Assembly: GCA_015222065.1 (NCBI GenBank)
Contig: JADFUQ010000402.1
Location: 1 to 12,810, forward strand
From: Bacteroidota bacterium
Lineage (GTDB): Bacteria > Bacteroidota > Bacteroidia > Bacteroidales > VadinHA17
Direction: 5' to 3'
Length of the DNA stretch: 12,810 nt
This document shows positions 7,268 through 12,810 of the stretch, piece after piece (positions within the stretch are counted from its first letter, which is position 1; the number at the start of each line of letters is the position of its first letter). The position numbers were made by a program, and so were the translations under genes. The notes beneath the pieces were generated by a model. It searched no databases. It worked only from the letters and a program-made list of their open reading frames with translations, and had not been told where the DNA came from.

Positions 7268-7813
7268 TTAGTTCCCTTTTTTAATTAATTCCCTCTTCAT
7301 TTTATTTAGTGATGTTGAAACACTTGCATCCAATAATTTATCTTCAATCTGAAGCTTAAAACCACCCAGGATGTTTTTATTAACAGATTCAGTCATTTCA
7401 ACATCTGCTTTATATGCTGTATTGATCATTTCAATAATTTTTTTTCTGAGATTATCATCAATACTAATTGCAGTAGTCAATGATACCGAAACAAATCCCA
7501 TTTTCTTTCGGTAGAGATCAAGGAATACCCTTGTAATATTTTCAAGAAATACTTCCCGGTTATTTTTCAAAATAAGATAGAGAAAAGAGAGAGTAACTTG
7601 ATGCACCTTACCGGAAAAAACAGTTTCGATTATTTTTCTTTTTAATGATAAAGGAACAATAGGATTCTCAAGCAGCTTATTAAATTCTTCAATTTCTAAA
7701 CAGGTATTATACAACAGCAGCATATCATCATGGGCTCTTTCTAAAACATTCTCTTGCTGTGAAGCAAGAAACAATGCTTTCGAATACCTTACTGAAATTT
7801 TGCTTATATTCAT
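7268..7813 (-). CDS. atpH: F1Fo ATP synthase delta subunit
   Basis: This 181-residue protein forms the top of the peripheral stalk, joining the alpha3beta3 head to subunit b. The N-terminal helical domain starts MNISKISVRYSKALFLASQQ and includes LLENPIVPLSLKRKII. The C-terminal part includes the conserved NKNILGGFKLQIEDKLLDAS, in which the G-G-x-x-L/I-x-I-x-D-x-x-x-D pattern is diagnostic. Length is normal for the family. It starts at ATG 7813, 175 bp after the atpF stop. In most operons atpF and atpH nearly touch, so this gap and its repeat are odd. Confidence 0.95.
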   Translation of the reverse strand: MNISKISVRYSKALFLASQQENVLERAHDDMLLLYNTCLEIEEFNKLLENPIVPLSLKRKIIETVFSGKVHQVTLSFLYLILKNNREVFLENITRVFLDLYRKKMGFVSVSLTTAISIDDNLRKKIIEMINTAYKADVEMTESVNKNILGGFKLQIEDKLLDASVSTSLNKMKRELIKKGN

Positions 7814-7907
7814 AACAATAATCTGCTTTTGTAACTATTCAGTGTCTTAAGTTTGTAATGCCAAAAATGGCTAATCTCATTATACTTTGCGTTTTTATCG
7901 ATCGCCA

Positions 7908-7960
7908 ACTGCTAACTGTGGACTGCCGACTGTTGACTGCCGACTGTTGACTGCCGACTG
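7908..7960. repeat. ACTGnnG heptamer tandem array between atpF and atpH
   Basis: Seven full heptamers plus a final ACTG run without a gap: ACTGCTA, ACTGTGG, ACTGCCG, ACTGTTG, ACTGCCG, ACTGTTG, ACTGCCG. The later ones alternate CCG and TTG, giving a higher-order 14-bp unit repeated almost perfectly from 7921 to 7960. The array begins about 28 bp past the atpF stop. It is more GC-rich than the surrounding spacer. All units point the same way, so it does not form a hairpin with itself. Confidence 0.9.
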
Positions 7961-7988
7961 ATTAGTTACCTGGTTTTAAGCAGCAGGG

Positions 7989-8483
7989 TCAATTTATTTT
8001 AATTTCATCAATAAGTTCGTTAATAAGGTCTTGCTGATCTTTTGTTTTTTCAAGTTTCTTTTTCAGGATTTTTTCAGCAATTTCGACAGAAAAACCAGCA
8101 ACCTGATTTTTTATTTCGTCAAGTGCTGCCTCTTTTTCGTTTTCAATTTTCCTCTTTGCATCTGCTATTATTTTATTTGCTTCCGAATTTGCTTTTTGCT
8201 TTGCTTCAGAGATTAATTTATCTTTAACCTGGCGGGCCTCCTTTAATAAACTATCCCTTACATTTTTAGCTTCTATAATAATTCTTTCATTTTCTGCCTT
8301 CAGTTGTCCCATTTCTTCTCTTGCTTTGTCAGCTGATTTAAGCGCTGTATCAATGGTGTTTTCTCTTTCCTTAAGTGCTTTAAGGATTGGTTTCCATGCA
8401 AACTTTTTGAGTATAAAAAGTATCACTGAAAATGATAAAACCATCCAAAAAACAAGGCCTAAACCCGGAGTAATAAGTTCCAT
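7989..8483 (-). CDS. atpF: F1Fo ATP synthase b subunit
   Basis: This 164-residue protein is a single-span membrane protein whose dimer forms the peripheral stalk. One N-terminal transmembrane helix (about 8-28, LGLVFWMVLSFSVILFILKK) is followed by WKPILKALKERENTI and a long charged heptad-rich coiled coil (about 35-140), rich in Lys, Glu and Ala. The C-terminal AGFSVEIAEKILKKKLE binds delta. Length is typical. It starts at ATG 8483. Between it and atpE lies an 85-bp gap with a strong terminator-like hairpin, so its transcript level may be lower than that of atpE. Confidence 0.95.
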   Translation of the reverse strand: MELITPGLGLVFWMVLSFSVILFILKKFAWKPILKALKERENTIDTALKSADKAREEMGQLKAENERIIIEAKNVRDSLLKEARQVKDKLISEAKQKANSEANKIIADAKRKIENEKEAALDEIKNQVAGFSVEIAEKILKKKLEKTKDQQDLINELIDEIKIN

Positions 8484-8512
8484 AACAAATAAATTTACAG
8501 GAGATTAATAAA

Positions 8513-8558
8513 CAAAAAAGGGTTTTTGCAACAAGCCAACCGCTATGTTGCAAAAACC
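8513..8558 (-). terminator. Intrinsic-terminator-like hairpin between atpE and atpF
   Basis: GGTTTTTGCAACA at 8521-8533 is a perfect 13-bp inverted repeat of TGTTGCAAAAACC at 8546-8558. On the transcript, three more pairs (bases 8542-8544 with 8534-8536) extend the stem past one bulged base at 8545, leaving a 5-nt loop. A C and then six U (8519-8514) follow at once in the minus direction, which is the architecture of a Rho-independent terminator. It starts 10 bp after the atpE stop. A small perfect hairpin (GTTCTT-TAG-AAGAAC, 8564-8578) also spans that stop. Because the operon continues, partial termination or mRNA protection is likelier than full termination. Confidence 0.75.
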
Positions 8559-8568
8559 AGAATGTTCT

Positions 8569-8826
8569 TTAGAAGAACAAAATCAACATACAAACAACTA
8601 CGGCAAAGAAGGATACACCCTCAATAAGAGCTGCGGAAACGATCATGTTTGAACGAATGTCGGCTCCTGCTTCCGGCTGACGGGCAATAGCTTCCATAGC
8701 ACTACTACCAATACGTCCAATCCCGTAAGAAGCTGCCATAGCAGAAAAAGCAGCACCAAAACCAGCACTCAATTTTCCTATTGCAGCACCTGTAGCGACT
8801 TCTAATAATACAGATAAAGTTAACAT
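8569..8826 (-). CDS. atpE: F1Fo ATP synthase c subunit
   Basis: This 85-residue hairpin protein, in multiple copies, forms the rotor ring in the membrane. Helix 1 (about 8-44) is glycine- and alanine-rich, the polar loop is ARQPEAGAD at 48-56, and helix 2 (about 58-84) carries the ion-binding E69 in AALIEGVSFF. The residues that mark Na+-binding rings are absent: helix 1 has Ile where the Gln ligand would be, and E69 is followed by Gly-Val instead of Ser-Thr. Proton use is therefore inferred. It starts 24 bp after atpB and is followed by a terminator-like hairpin, which fits the need for many more c than b copies. Confidence 0.96.
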   Translation of the reverse strand: MLTLSVLLEVATGAAIGKLSAGFGAAFSAMAASYGIGRIGSSAMEAIARQPEAGADIRSNMIVSAALIEGVSFFAVVVCMLILFF

Positions 8827-8850
8827 AACATTAAAGGTTTTAATTAATTA

Positions 8851-9954
8851 TTAATGATGTTCAGCTGTAGCCATTCCAAAATATATGGCTGACAACAATG
8901 TGAAAACATAAGCTTGTACAAAAGCAACTAAAAGTTCGATAATTGTCATAAAGACAGTAAAAGCAAGAGTTACCGGAGAAACGGCATACCCCAGTAAAGG
9001 GATGATATCGCCGAAAATGAATATCAAACTAAAAAACCCCATAGCAATAATGTGTCCCGCTGCAATATTGGCAAAGAGTCGAACCATAAGCACAAAAGGT
9101 TTTGTAAACATCCCCAAAATTTCAATAACCGGCATAAGGGGGATTGGTATTTTCATCCAAAAGGGGACACCGGGGGCATTAAAAATTTCCTGCCAGTAAT
9201 ATTTACTTCCGTTTATTGAAGTAACTAACAGGGTAAAAAGAGCTAAAACTCCGGTAACAGCAAGATTCCCGGTTACATTAGCCCCACCTGGGGGAATAGG
9301 CACCAGTCCTAACAAATTGTTAATGAGTATAAAGAAAAATATAGTAAGAAGAAAAGGCATATATTTCTCATATTTTACTTCTCCAATTACAGGTTTAGCA
9401 ATATCATCCCTGATAAAAAGGATTAAGGGTTCCATCGCGTTTTGAAAACCACTGGGTGCTTTTTTGTTCTTATATTTTTGGGCGATAGAAATAAAAATCC
9501 AGAATAAAAACCCCATACTTATAAAAACGGCAAAAACATTTTTTGAGATAGAAAAATCCAGAGGCTTTACCTCTGTTCCGTCTTCCATAATTTCGACAAT
9601 CTTTCCTTCATCAGCCTCAGTTTGAGATATGCAAAAACCTTTATATTCGCTATGTCCGTGGTGTAATTTGCTGGACCAGAAAGAATGCAACCCCGATTCT
9701 TTACTATATACAATTACAGGGAGGGGAATACTGACATGGAAATCTTTAACACTTAGAATATGCCATTCGTAAGAATCTGAAACATGATCAAAAATAAAAC
9801 TTCCGGGAGCAAATTTCTCTTTTTCATGTTCTGTTTTAACGGAATTCTCTTTTTCATCTTCATCCCTGTTTTCAAAAGCAAACCCATTGGGGATCAGAAC
9901 AAAAGCCAACAGAATAATAAATATCAAAACAGATTTCCTGAAATTCTTATGCAT
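8851..9954 (-). CDS. atpB: F1Fo ATP synthase a subunit with N-terminal extension
   Basis: This 367-residue protein is the stator channel subunit carrying protons to and from the c-ring. The first 140 residues are an extension absent from E. coli: a signal-peptide-like segment (7-26), an acidic/lysine stretch (28-48), and a soluble part with conserved-looking SDSYEWHIL, VSIPLPVIVYS and a His cluster KLHHGH. Transmembrane segments follow from about 141. The essential arginine is R292 in MVRLFANIAAGHII. His301 stands where E. coli has Glu219, and Glu340 stands seven residues before Gln347, where E. coli has His245, so the Glu/His pair is swapped as in mitochondria. The ATG at 9954 is fixed by an in-frame TGA two codons upstream. 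An overlapping ATG at 9958 is out of frame. Confidence 0.95.
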   Translation of the reverse strand: MHKNFRKSVLIFIILLAFVLIPNGFAFENRDEDEKENSVKTEHEKEKFAPGSFIFDHVSDSYEWHILSVKDFHVSIPLPVIVYSKESGLHSFWSSKLHHGHSEYKGFCISQTEADEGKIVEIMEDGTEVKPLDFSISKNVFAVFISMGFLFWIFISIAQKYKNKKAPSGFQNAMEPLILFIRDDIAKPVIGEVKYEKYMPFLLTIFFFILINNLLGLVPIPPGGANVTGNLAVTGVLALFTLLVTSINGSKYYWQEIFNAPGVPFWMKIPIPLMPVIEILGMFTKPFVLMVRLFANIAAGHIIAMGFFSLIFIFGDIIPLLGYAVSPVTLAFTVFMTIIELLVAFVQAYVFTLLSAIYFGMATAEHH

Positions 9955-10020
9955 GCATCAAATAGTTATAATTAACAAAAATAAAGAAAATAAATTTGAA
10001 ACACCCATATTAAAACTTCT

Positions 10021-10413
10021 TTATTTGTCTCTTGTAATTTTAAGATAATCAAGAACGGAGACAACCTCAAAGATGGTGAAAACGACATATATCGTCATGA
10101 AAACAAACAAAAAGGGAACAGCATTTTCTCTGTCAAAAACAACAAATAAAATGATCAAAATCAGGTAAAGACCCATTTTGATTCCTGTCGCACTCAGAAA
10201 TTTAATAGGGAACTTTCTGTTACTTCCCCCGGCAGAGCGAATTAGATAACGATGAAATAAAACATTAATAAGAAATATTACCAGAAGTAATACCGGAAAA
10301 GAAAAACTAAAATATTCTTTCAGGATTGTTATAAACAGGAAAAACCCGGCTATAGAAAGAATCAGGGAAATTATTATCCCTCTGATGATGAATTTTTTCA
10401 GATGATTATTCAT
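10021..10413 (-). CDS. AtpI-like four-helix membrane protein of the ATP synthase operon
   Basis: This 130-residue protein has four predicted membrane helices: about 9-31, 37-58, 71-93 and 97-119. The middle loop is basic (RYLIRSAGGSNRK) and the tail is charged. I do not recognise a diagnostic motif. Its size, four-helix topology and place between atpZ and atpB match AtpI (UncI), which in other bacteria helps assemble the c-ring or handles Mg2+. The role is inferred from position and topology only, and sequence divergence from classical AtpI appears large. It starts 10 bp after the atpZ stop and ends 66 bp before atpB, clearly inside the operon. Confidence 0.75.
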   Translation of the reverse strand: MNNHLKKFIIRGIIISLILSIAGFFLFITILKEYFSFSFPVLLLVIFLINVLFHRYLIRSAGGSNRKFPIKFLSATGIKMGLYLILIILFVVFDRENAVPFLFVFMTIYVVFTIFEVVSVLDYLKITRDK

Positions 10414-10423
10414 ACAGTATAAG

Positions 10424-10693
10424 TTACTTGGGTGGCTTAAGCAAATCTTTTACAGCATAGAATATAGACCCAAAGACGGTTATGATTGATAAAACAACTG
10501 TAAAAACAGGAAAATCCCAGCTAATTAATCGGTCTAATTTCATACCACCAAAGACCCCAATCAGAATAATTGCCAACATTTGAAAAGCCAGAGAAGAATA
10601 CCTAACATATTTATTTAACTGGTTCTGTGGTTGTTTTTTCTGATTTGATTTCTGTGGTTTTTCCTTCGGTTGTCTGGTAGATTGGTCTTTCAT
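10424..10693 (-). CDS. atpZ: AtpZ-type two-helix ATP synthase-associated protein
   Basis: This 89-residue protein has a hydrophilic Lys/Gln/Pro-rich N-terminus (1-28) and two membrane helices (about 33-53 and 62-82). The segment LAFQMLAIILIGVFGGMKLD, with its Gly-rich turn followed by Leu-Asp, is the hallmark of the AtpZ/AtpI (F0F1-ATPase Ca2+/Mg2+ transporter) family, and the end FGSIFYAVKDLLK also fits. Such proteins are linked to assembly of the Fo rotor or to divalent cation supply. ATG at 10693 is preferred, although GTG one codon earlier is in frame. Its first 83 nt overlap the bactofilin reading frame, and no later start would keep the first helix. Translation is thus probably coupled to bactofilin. 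Confidence 0.88.
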   Translation of the reverse strand: MKDQSTRQPKEKPQKSNQKKQPQNQLNKYVRYSSLAFQMLAIILIGVFGGMKLDRLISWDFPVFTVVLSIITVFGSIFYAVKDLLKPPK

Positions 10694-11033
10694 CACTCAT
10701 ATTACAATTACCGGTGAACTTTGAGCCGGGTTCAATTGAAAGTTTATTGGTTTGAATATCTCCGTTAACATTTGCAGATATTTTAAGCGAAAGAAGTTGT
10801 GAAACAACAATTTTGCCTTCAATATTTCCTGACACATCAGAATTTTTACATTTTATTTCTCCCTTAACTTTTCCGGTTTGACCAATTACCACTTTGCCTT
10901 TTGTTATAATGTTTCCAATAAGGGTTCCATCAATCCGGATATCTCCGTTTGAATTAATATCTCCGGTAATTTCTGTACCAATACCAAGCAAATTAATGGC
11001 ATTATTTTCCGATTCATTATTCTTCCCCATCAT
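10611..11033 (-). CDS. Bactofilin (polymer-forming cytoskeletal protein)
   Basis: This 140-residue protein has a central beta-helix domain (about 20-110) with repeating hydrophobic-Gly patterns: GTEITGDINSNGDIRIDG, TLIGNIITKGKVVIGQTG, VKGEIKCKNSDVSGNIEGKI and VNGDIQTNKLSIEPGSKFTG. Bactofilins polymerise without nucleotide into filaments, often at the inner membrane, and act in cell shape or in placing envelope enzymes. The short N-terminus contains no clear membrane anchor. The C-terminal tail (113-140) is Thr/Glu/Lys-rich and is the part that overlaps atpZ. Two ATGs in tandem (11033 and 11030) can start it. It leads the ATP synthase operon behind a candidate promoter. A link to ATP synthase function is not shown by the sequence. 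Confidence 0.9.
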   Translation of the reverse strand: MMGKNNESENNAINLLGIGTEITGDINSNGDIRIDGTLIGNIITKGKVVIGQTGKVKGEIKCKNSDVSGNIEGKIVVSQLLSLKISANVNGDIQTNKLSIEPGSKFTGNCNMSDERPIYQTTEGKTTEIKSEKTTTEPVK

Positions 11034-11077
11034 TATCTAGTTTAATATATTTTCAAAAAATTGGTAAAAACAGAAAG

Positions 11078-11085
11078 CAAATATA
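11078..11085 (-). promoter_or_regulatory. Candidate -7 promoter element for the bactofilin-atp operon
   Basis: The minus strand reads TATATTTG, an exact match to the Bacteroidota TAnnTTTG element. Transcription would start about 38 nt before the bactofilin ATG. A -33 TTTG is not evident at ideal spacing; TTTC at 11105-11102 is the nearest. An 8-bp direct repeat TGAAACAT occurs at 11101-11108 and 11119-11126 in the upstream region and could be a protein-binding site, or chance. Confidence 0.4.
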
Positions 11086-11125
11086 ACAAATTCATTTATC
11101 TGAAACATAAAAGTATGATGAAACA

Positions 11126-11160
11126 TTCCACTCTTCCATCTTTCCACTCTTCTTCTTCCT
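11126..11160. repeat. Pyrimidine-rich direct repeat downstream of fabH
   Basis: TTCCACTCTTC occurs at 11126-11136 and 11142-11152 with 16-bp spacing, and degenerate TTCC/TTCT copies fill the rest. On the transcript it reads as GGAAGAGT/GGAAAGAT-like octamers. It lies about 22 bp past the fabH stop. Confidence 0.6.
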
Positions 11161-11182
11161 GATGAACCATAAATATCTGGTT

Positions 11183-12184
11183 TTATTTATTACCGTTATA
11201 GGCCCATTTAATATACATCGATCCCCATGTGAAGCCACCTCCAAAAGCTGCCAGAATGAGATTATCCCCTTTATTTAATTTGTCTTCCCATTCCCATAGG
11301 CAGAGAGGTATTGTAGCAGTAGTAGTGTTTCCGTATCTCTGAATGTTTATCATCACCTGTTCTTTTTTAATCCCCATTCGTTTAGCAGTTGCTTCAATAA
11401 TTCTCATATTAGCCTGGTGTGGAACAAGCCAGGCAAGTTCTTCGGGTTTGATATTATGTTTCTTCATCATAATAACCGAATAATCTGCCATATTCGAAAC
11501 GGCAAACTTAAAAACGGTCTTTCCATCCTGATGAATAAAATGCTCACGGGCATCAATTGTTTCGTGTGTTGGGGGCCTTACCGAACCACCGGCTTTTTGG
11601 AAAAGATGGTGGCGTCCAAAACCGTCAACACGAAACATATGATCAATAATTCCAACATCTTCGCTTATTGGTTCAAGCAATACGGCTGCCGCCGCATCAC
11701 CAAATAACGGACACGTGGTTCGGTCGGTATAATCGGTAATTGCAGACATTTTATCTGAACCAACAATAATCACTTTTTTATATTGTCCTGATTCAATAAA
11801 TTTATTTCCCACTTCAAGAGAAAACAAAAATCCTGAACATGCTGCATTAATGTCAAAACTAAAAGCGTTTTTTATTCCAACCTTATCACTAACAATGTTT
11901 GCGGTAGCCGGGAATAACATATCAGGAGTTACCGTGGCATTAATAAGGAGATCAATCTCGTCAGGAGAGGTCCCTGTTTTTTCAAGCAATCCCTTTACTG
12001 CATTTGCGCCCATATGTGATGATCCAAGACCTTCCCCTTTCAGAATCCGGCGTTCTTTTATCCCAATTCTCTGCATTATCCATTCATCAGTGGTATCAAC
12101 CATAGTTGCTAATTCATCGTTTTTAAGCCGGTACTCAGGTACCCATCCGTTGATACCGGTTATAGCCGCTCTGATCTTTTTCAT
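11183..12184 (-). CDS. fabH: 3-oxoacyl-ACP synthase III
   Basis: This 333-residue thiolase-fold cytoplasmic enzyme condenses acyl-CoA with malonyl-ACP to start fatty-acid synthesis. The catalytic triad is complete: Cys116 in DINAACSGFLFS, His256 in VPHQANMRI and Asn286 in RYGNTTTATIPL. The N-terminus has the typical MKKIRAAITGINGWVPEYRL and DTTDEWIMQRIGIKER, and the C-terminus has the glycine loop AAFGGGFTWGS. Length is slightly above E. coli (317). The ATG overlaps the plsX stop as TAATG, so translation is coupled. plsX-fabH is a common pair. The primer chain specificity (acetyl or branched) cannot be read here. Confidence 0.97.
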   Translation of the reverse strand: MKKIRAAITGINGWVPEYRLKNDELATMVDTTDEWIMQRIGIKERRILKGEGLGSSHMGANAVKGLLEKTGTSPDEIDLLINATVTPDMLFPATANIVSDKVGIKNAFSFDINAACSGFLFSLEVGNKFIESGQYKKVIIVGSDKMSAITDYTDRTTCPLFGDAAAAVLLEPISEDVGIIDHMFRVDGFGRHHLFQKAGGSVRPPTHETIDAREHFIHQDGKTVFKFAVSNMADYSVIMMKKHNIKPEELAWLVPHQANMRIIEATAKRMGIKKEQVMINIQRYGNTTTATIPLCLWEWEDKLNKGDNLILAAFGGGFTWGSMYIKWAYNGNK

Positions 12185-12810
12185 TATTTAAATGCTTTTT
12201 TGAATTTTTTAGTTAGTTTAGCTTCTATCACCCCTTTTGTATGTAAAATCATGTTTTTTATAGCTGTAGAATTAGAAATACCGTGTCCTATTATTACATC
12301 AGCATTAATACCAAGGATAGGAGTTCCTCCGTGATTAACAAAATTGAACTTCTCGAAGAATTTATCCTTAATCCCTCTTTTTATTATCATTGAATAGAAT
12401 GCCTCGGCCTCTTTCAGTACCACATTTCCAATGAATCCGTCACAAACGACCACATCCGCTTTATCGCTTTTGAAAAAATCATTCCCTTCAACGTTTCCTA
12501 TGAAATTAAAATCATTAGTATCTTTCATTAATTCATATGTGGATTTTACCACAAGGTTCCCTTTTGTTTCTTCAGAACCTATATTAAGCAAGCCAACCCT
12601 TGGATTTTCAATATTCCATACATATTTGGAATAGTATGATCCTAAAATACCATACTGATACAGTACATCCGGACGGCAATCAGGATTTACACCTACGTCG
12701 AGTATAATAGTTGGTTTCCCATTTACCGTTGGGATTGGTGAAGTTATCGCGGGCCTGATAACTCCCGGAATAGATCTGATTGTATAATGAACACCGATAA
12801 GCATTGCTCC
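12184..12810 (-). CDS. plsX: Phosphate acyltransferase PlsX (5' end outside the window)
   Basis: These are the C-terminal 208 residues of PlsX, a peripheral membrane enzyme that converts acyl-ACP to acyl-phosphate for phosphatidic acid synthesis. The reading frame stays open to the window edge. The visible start, GAMLIGVHYTIRSIPGVIRPAI, corresponds to the middle of the protein. Other conserved parts are ILDVGVNPDCRPDVLYQYG, VGLLNIGSEETKGN, VVVCDGFIGNVVLKEAEA and LGINADVIIGHGISN. The Met near the edge (12804) is internal, not a start. The stop codon overlaps the fabH ATG by one base. Confidence 0.95.
   Translation of the reverse strand, partial: GAMLIGVHYTIRSIPGVIRPAITSPIPTVNGKPTIILDVGVNPDCRPDVLYQYGILGSYYSKYVWNIENPRVGLLNIGSEETKGNLVVKSTYELMKDTNDFNFIGNVEGNDFFKSDKADVVVCDGFIGNVVLKEAEAFYSMIIKRGIKDKFFEKFNFVNHGGTPILGINADVIIGHGISNSTAIKNMILHTKGVIEAKLTKKFKKAFK

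Noticed and set aside
7908..7960. Possible CRISPR-like array
   Set aside because: Units are 7 bp and contiguous, with no spacers of unique sequence. It is a simple tandem repeat. The same applies to the 14-, 16- and 23-bp arrays.
8569..8826. Sodium-type c-ring
   Set aside because: The Gln in helix 1 and the Ser-Thr after the ion-binding Glu that mark Na+ binding are replaced by Ile and Gly-Val.
10424..11033. Frameshift joining bactofilin and AtpZ into one broken gene
   Set aside because: Both are complete, known, unrelated families, each with a proper start and stop. A real overlap explains the data better.
11165..11182. Hairpin AACCA/TGGTT just after fabH
   Set aside because: Five pairs with a wide A/T loop and no U-run; not a convincing terminator.

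Overview
The window comes from an AT-rich bacterium that is almost certainly a member of the Bacteroidota, probably near the Bacteroidales/Marinilabiliales. The reasons are: the order bactofilin, atpZ, a 4-TM protein, then atpB-E-F-H-A-G; an AtpB with a long signal-peptide-bearing N-terminal extension; an 82-residue epsilon subunit with no C-terminal helical domain; a roughly 27-residue insertion in the beta subunit; no Shine-Dalgarno sequences; and candidate TAnnTTTG promoter elements. The order or family is not resolved by what I can see.

The layout follows transcription on the minus strand, from high to low coordinates. (1) 12810-11183: the 3' part of plsX and complete fabH, coupled by TAATG, for lipid and fatty-acid initiation. 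(2) 11085-7268: a candidate promoter, bactofilin, atpZ (overlapping bactofilin by 83 nt), an AtpI-like 4-TM protein, atpB (a), atpE (c), a strong intrinsic-terminator-like hairpin, atpF (b) and atpH (delta). (3) 7221-3644: atpA (alpha), atpG (gamma) and, 5 nt later, a polyprenyl diphosphate synthase. (4) 3021-3581: one plus-strand gene for a small secreted beta-barrel-like protein. (5) 2933-95: a second candidate promoter, atpD (beta), atpC (epsilon) and a family-9 glycosyltransferase. The F1Fo ATP synthase is therefore complete, but split into two transcription units by a polyprenyl synthase gene and an opposite-strand gene.

The genes together build a proton-type F1Fo ATP synthase: a/c/b in the membrane, delta/alpha/gamma/beta/epsilon on the cytoplasmic side, and AtpZ and the AtpI-like protein as probable assembly or cation-handling helpers. 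Flanking genes serve the envelope: phospholipid and fatty-acid initiation, isoprenoid chains and LPS-type glycosylation.

No stretch over 300 bases lacks a gene. The small gaps are not empty: six carry short degenerate tandem repeats (units of 7, about 8, 14, 16 and 23 bp), five of them just downstream of minus-strand stop codons. One array has run into the end of the plus-strand barrel gene and supplies its last residues. I see no RNA genes, CRISPR array, insertion sequence, phage gene or defence system. This is a core-metabolism region; the points of interest are regulatory and structural rather than a new system.
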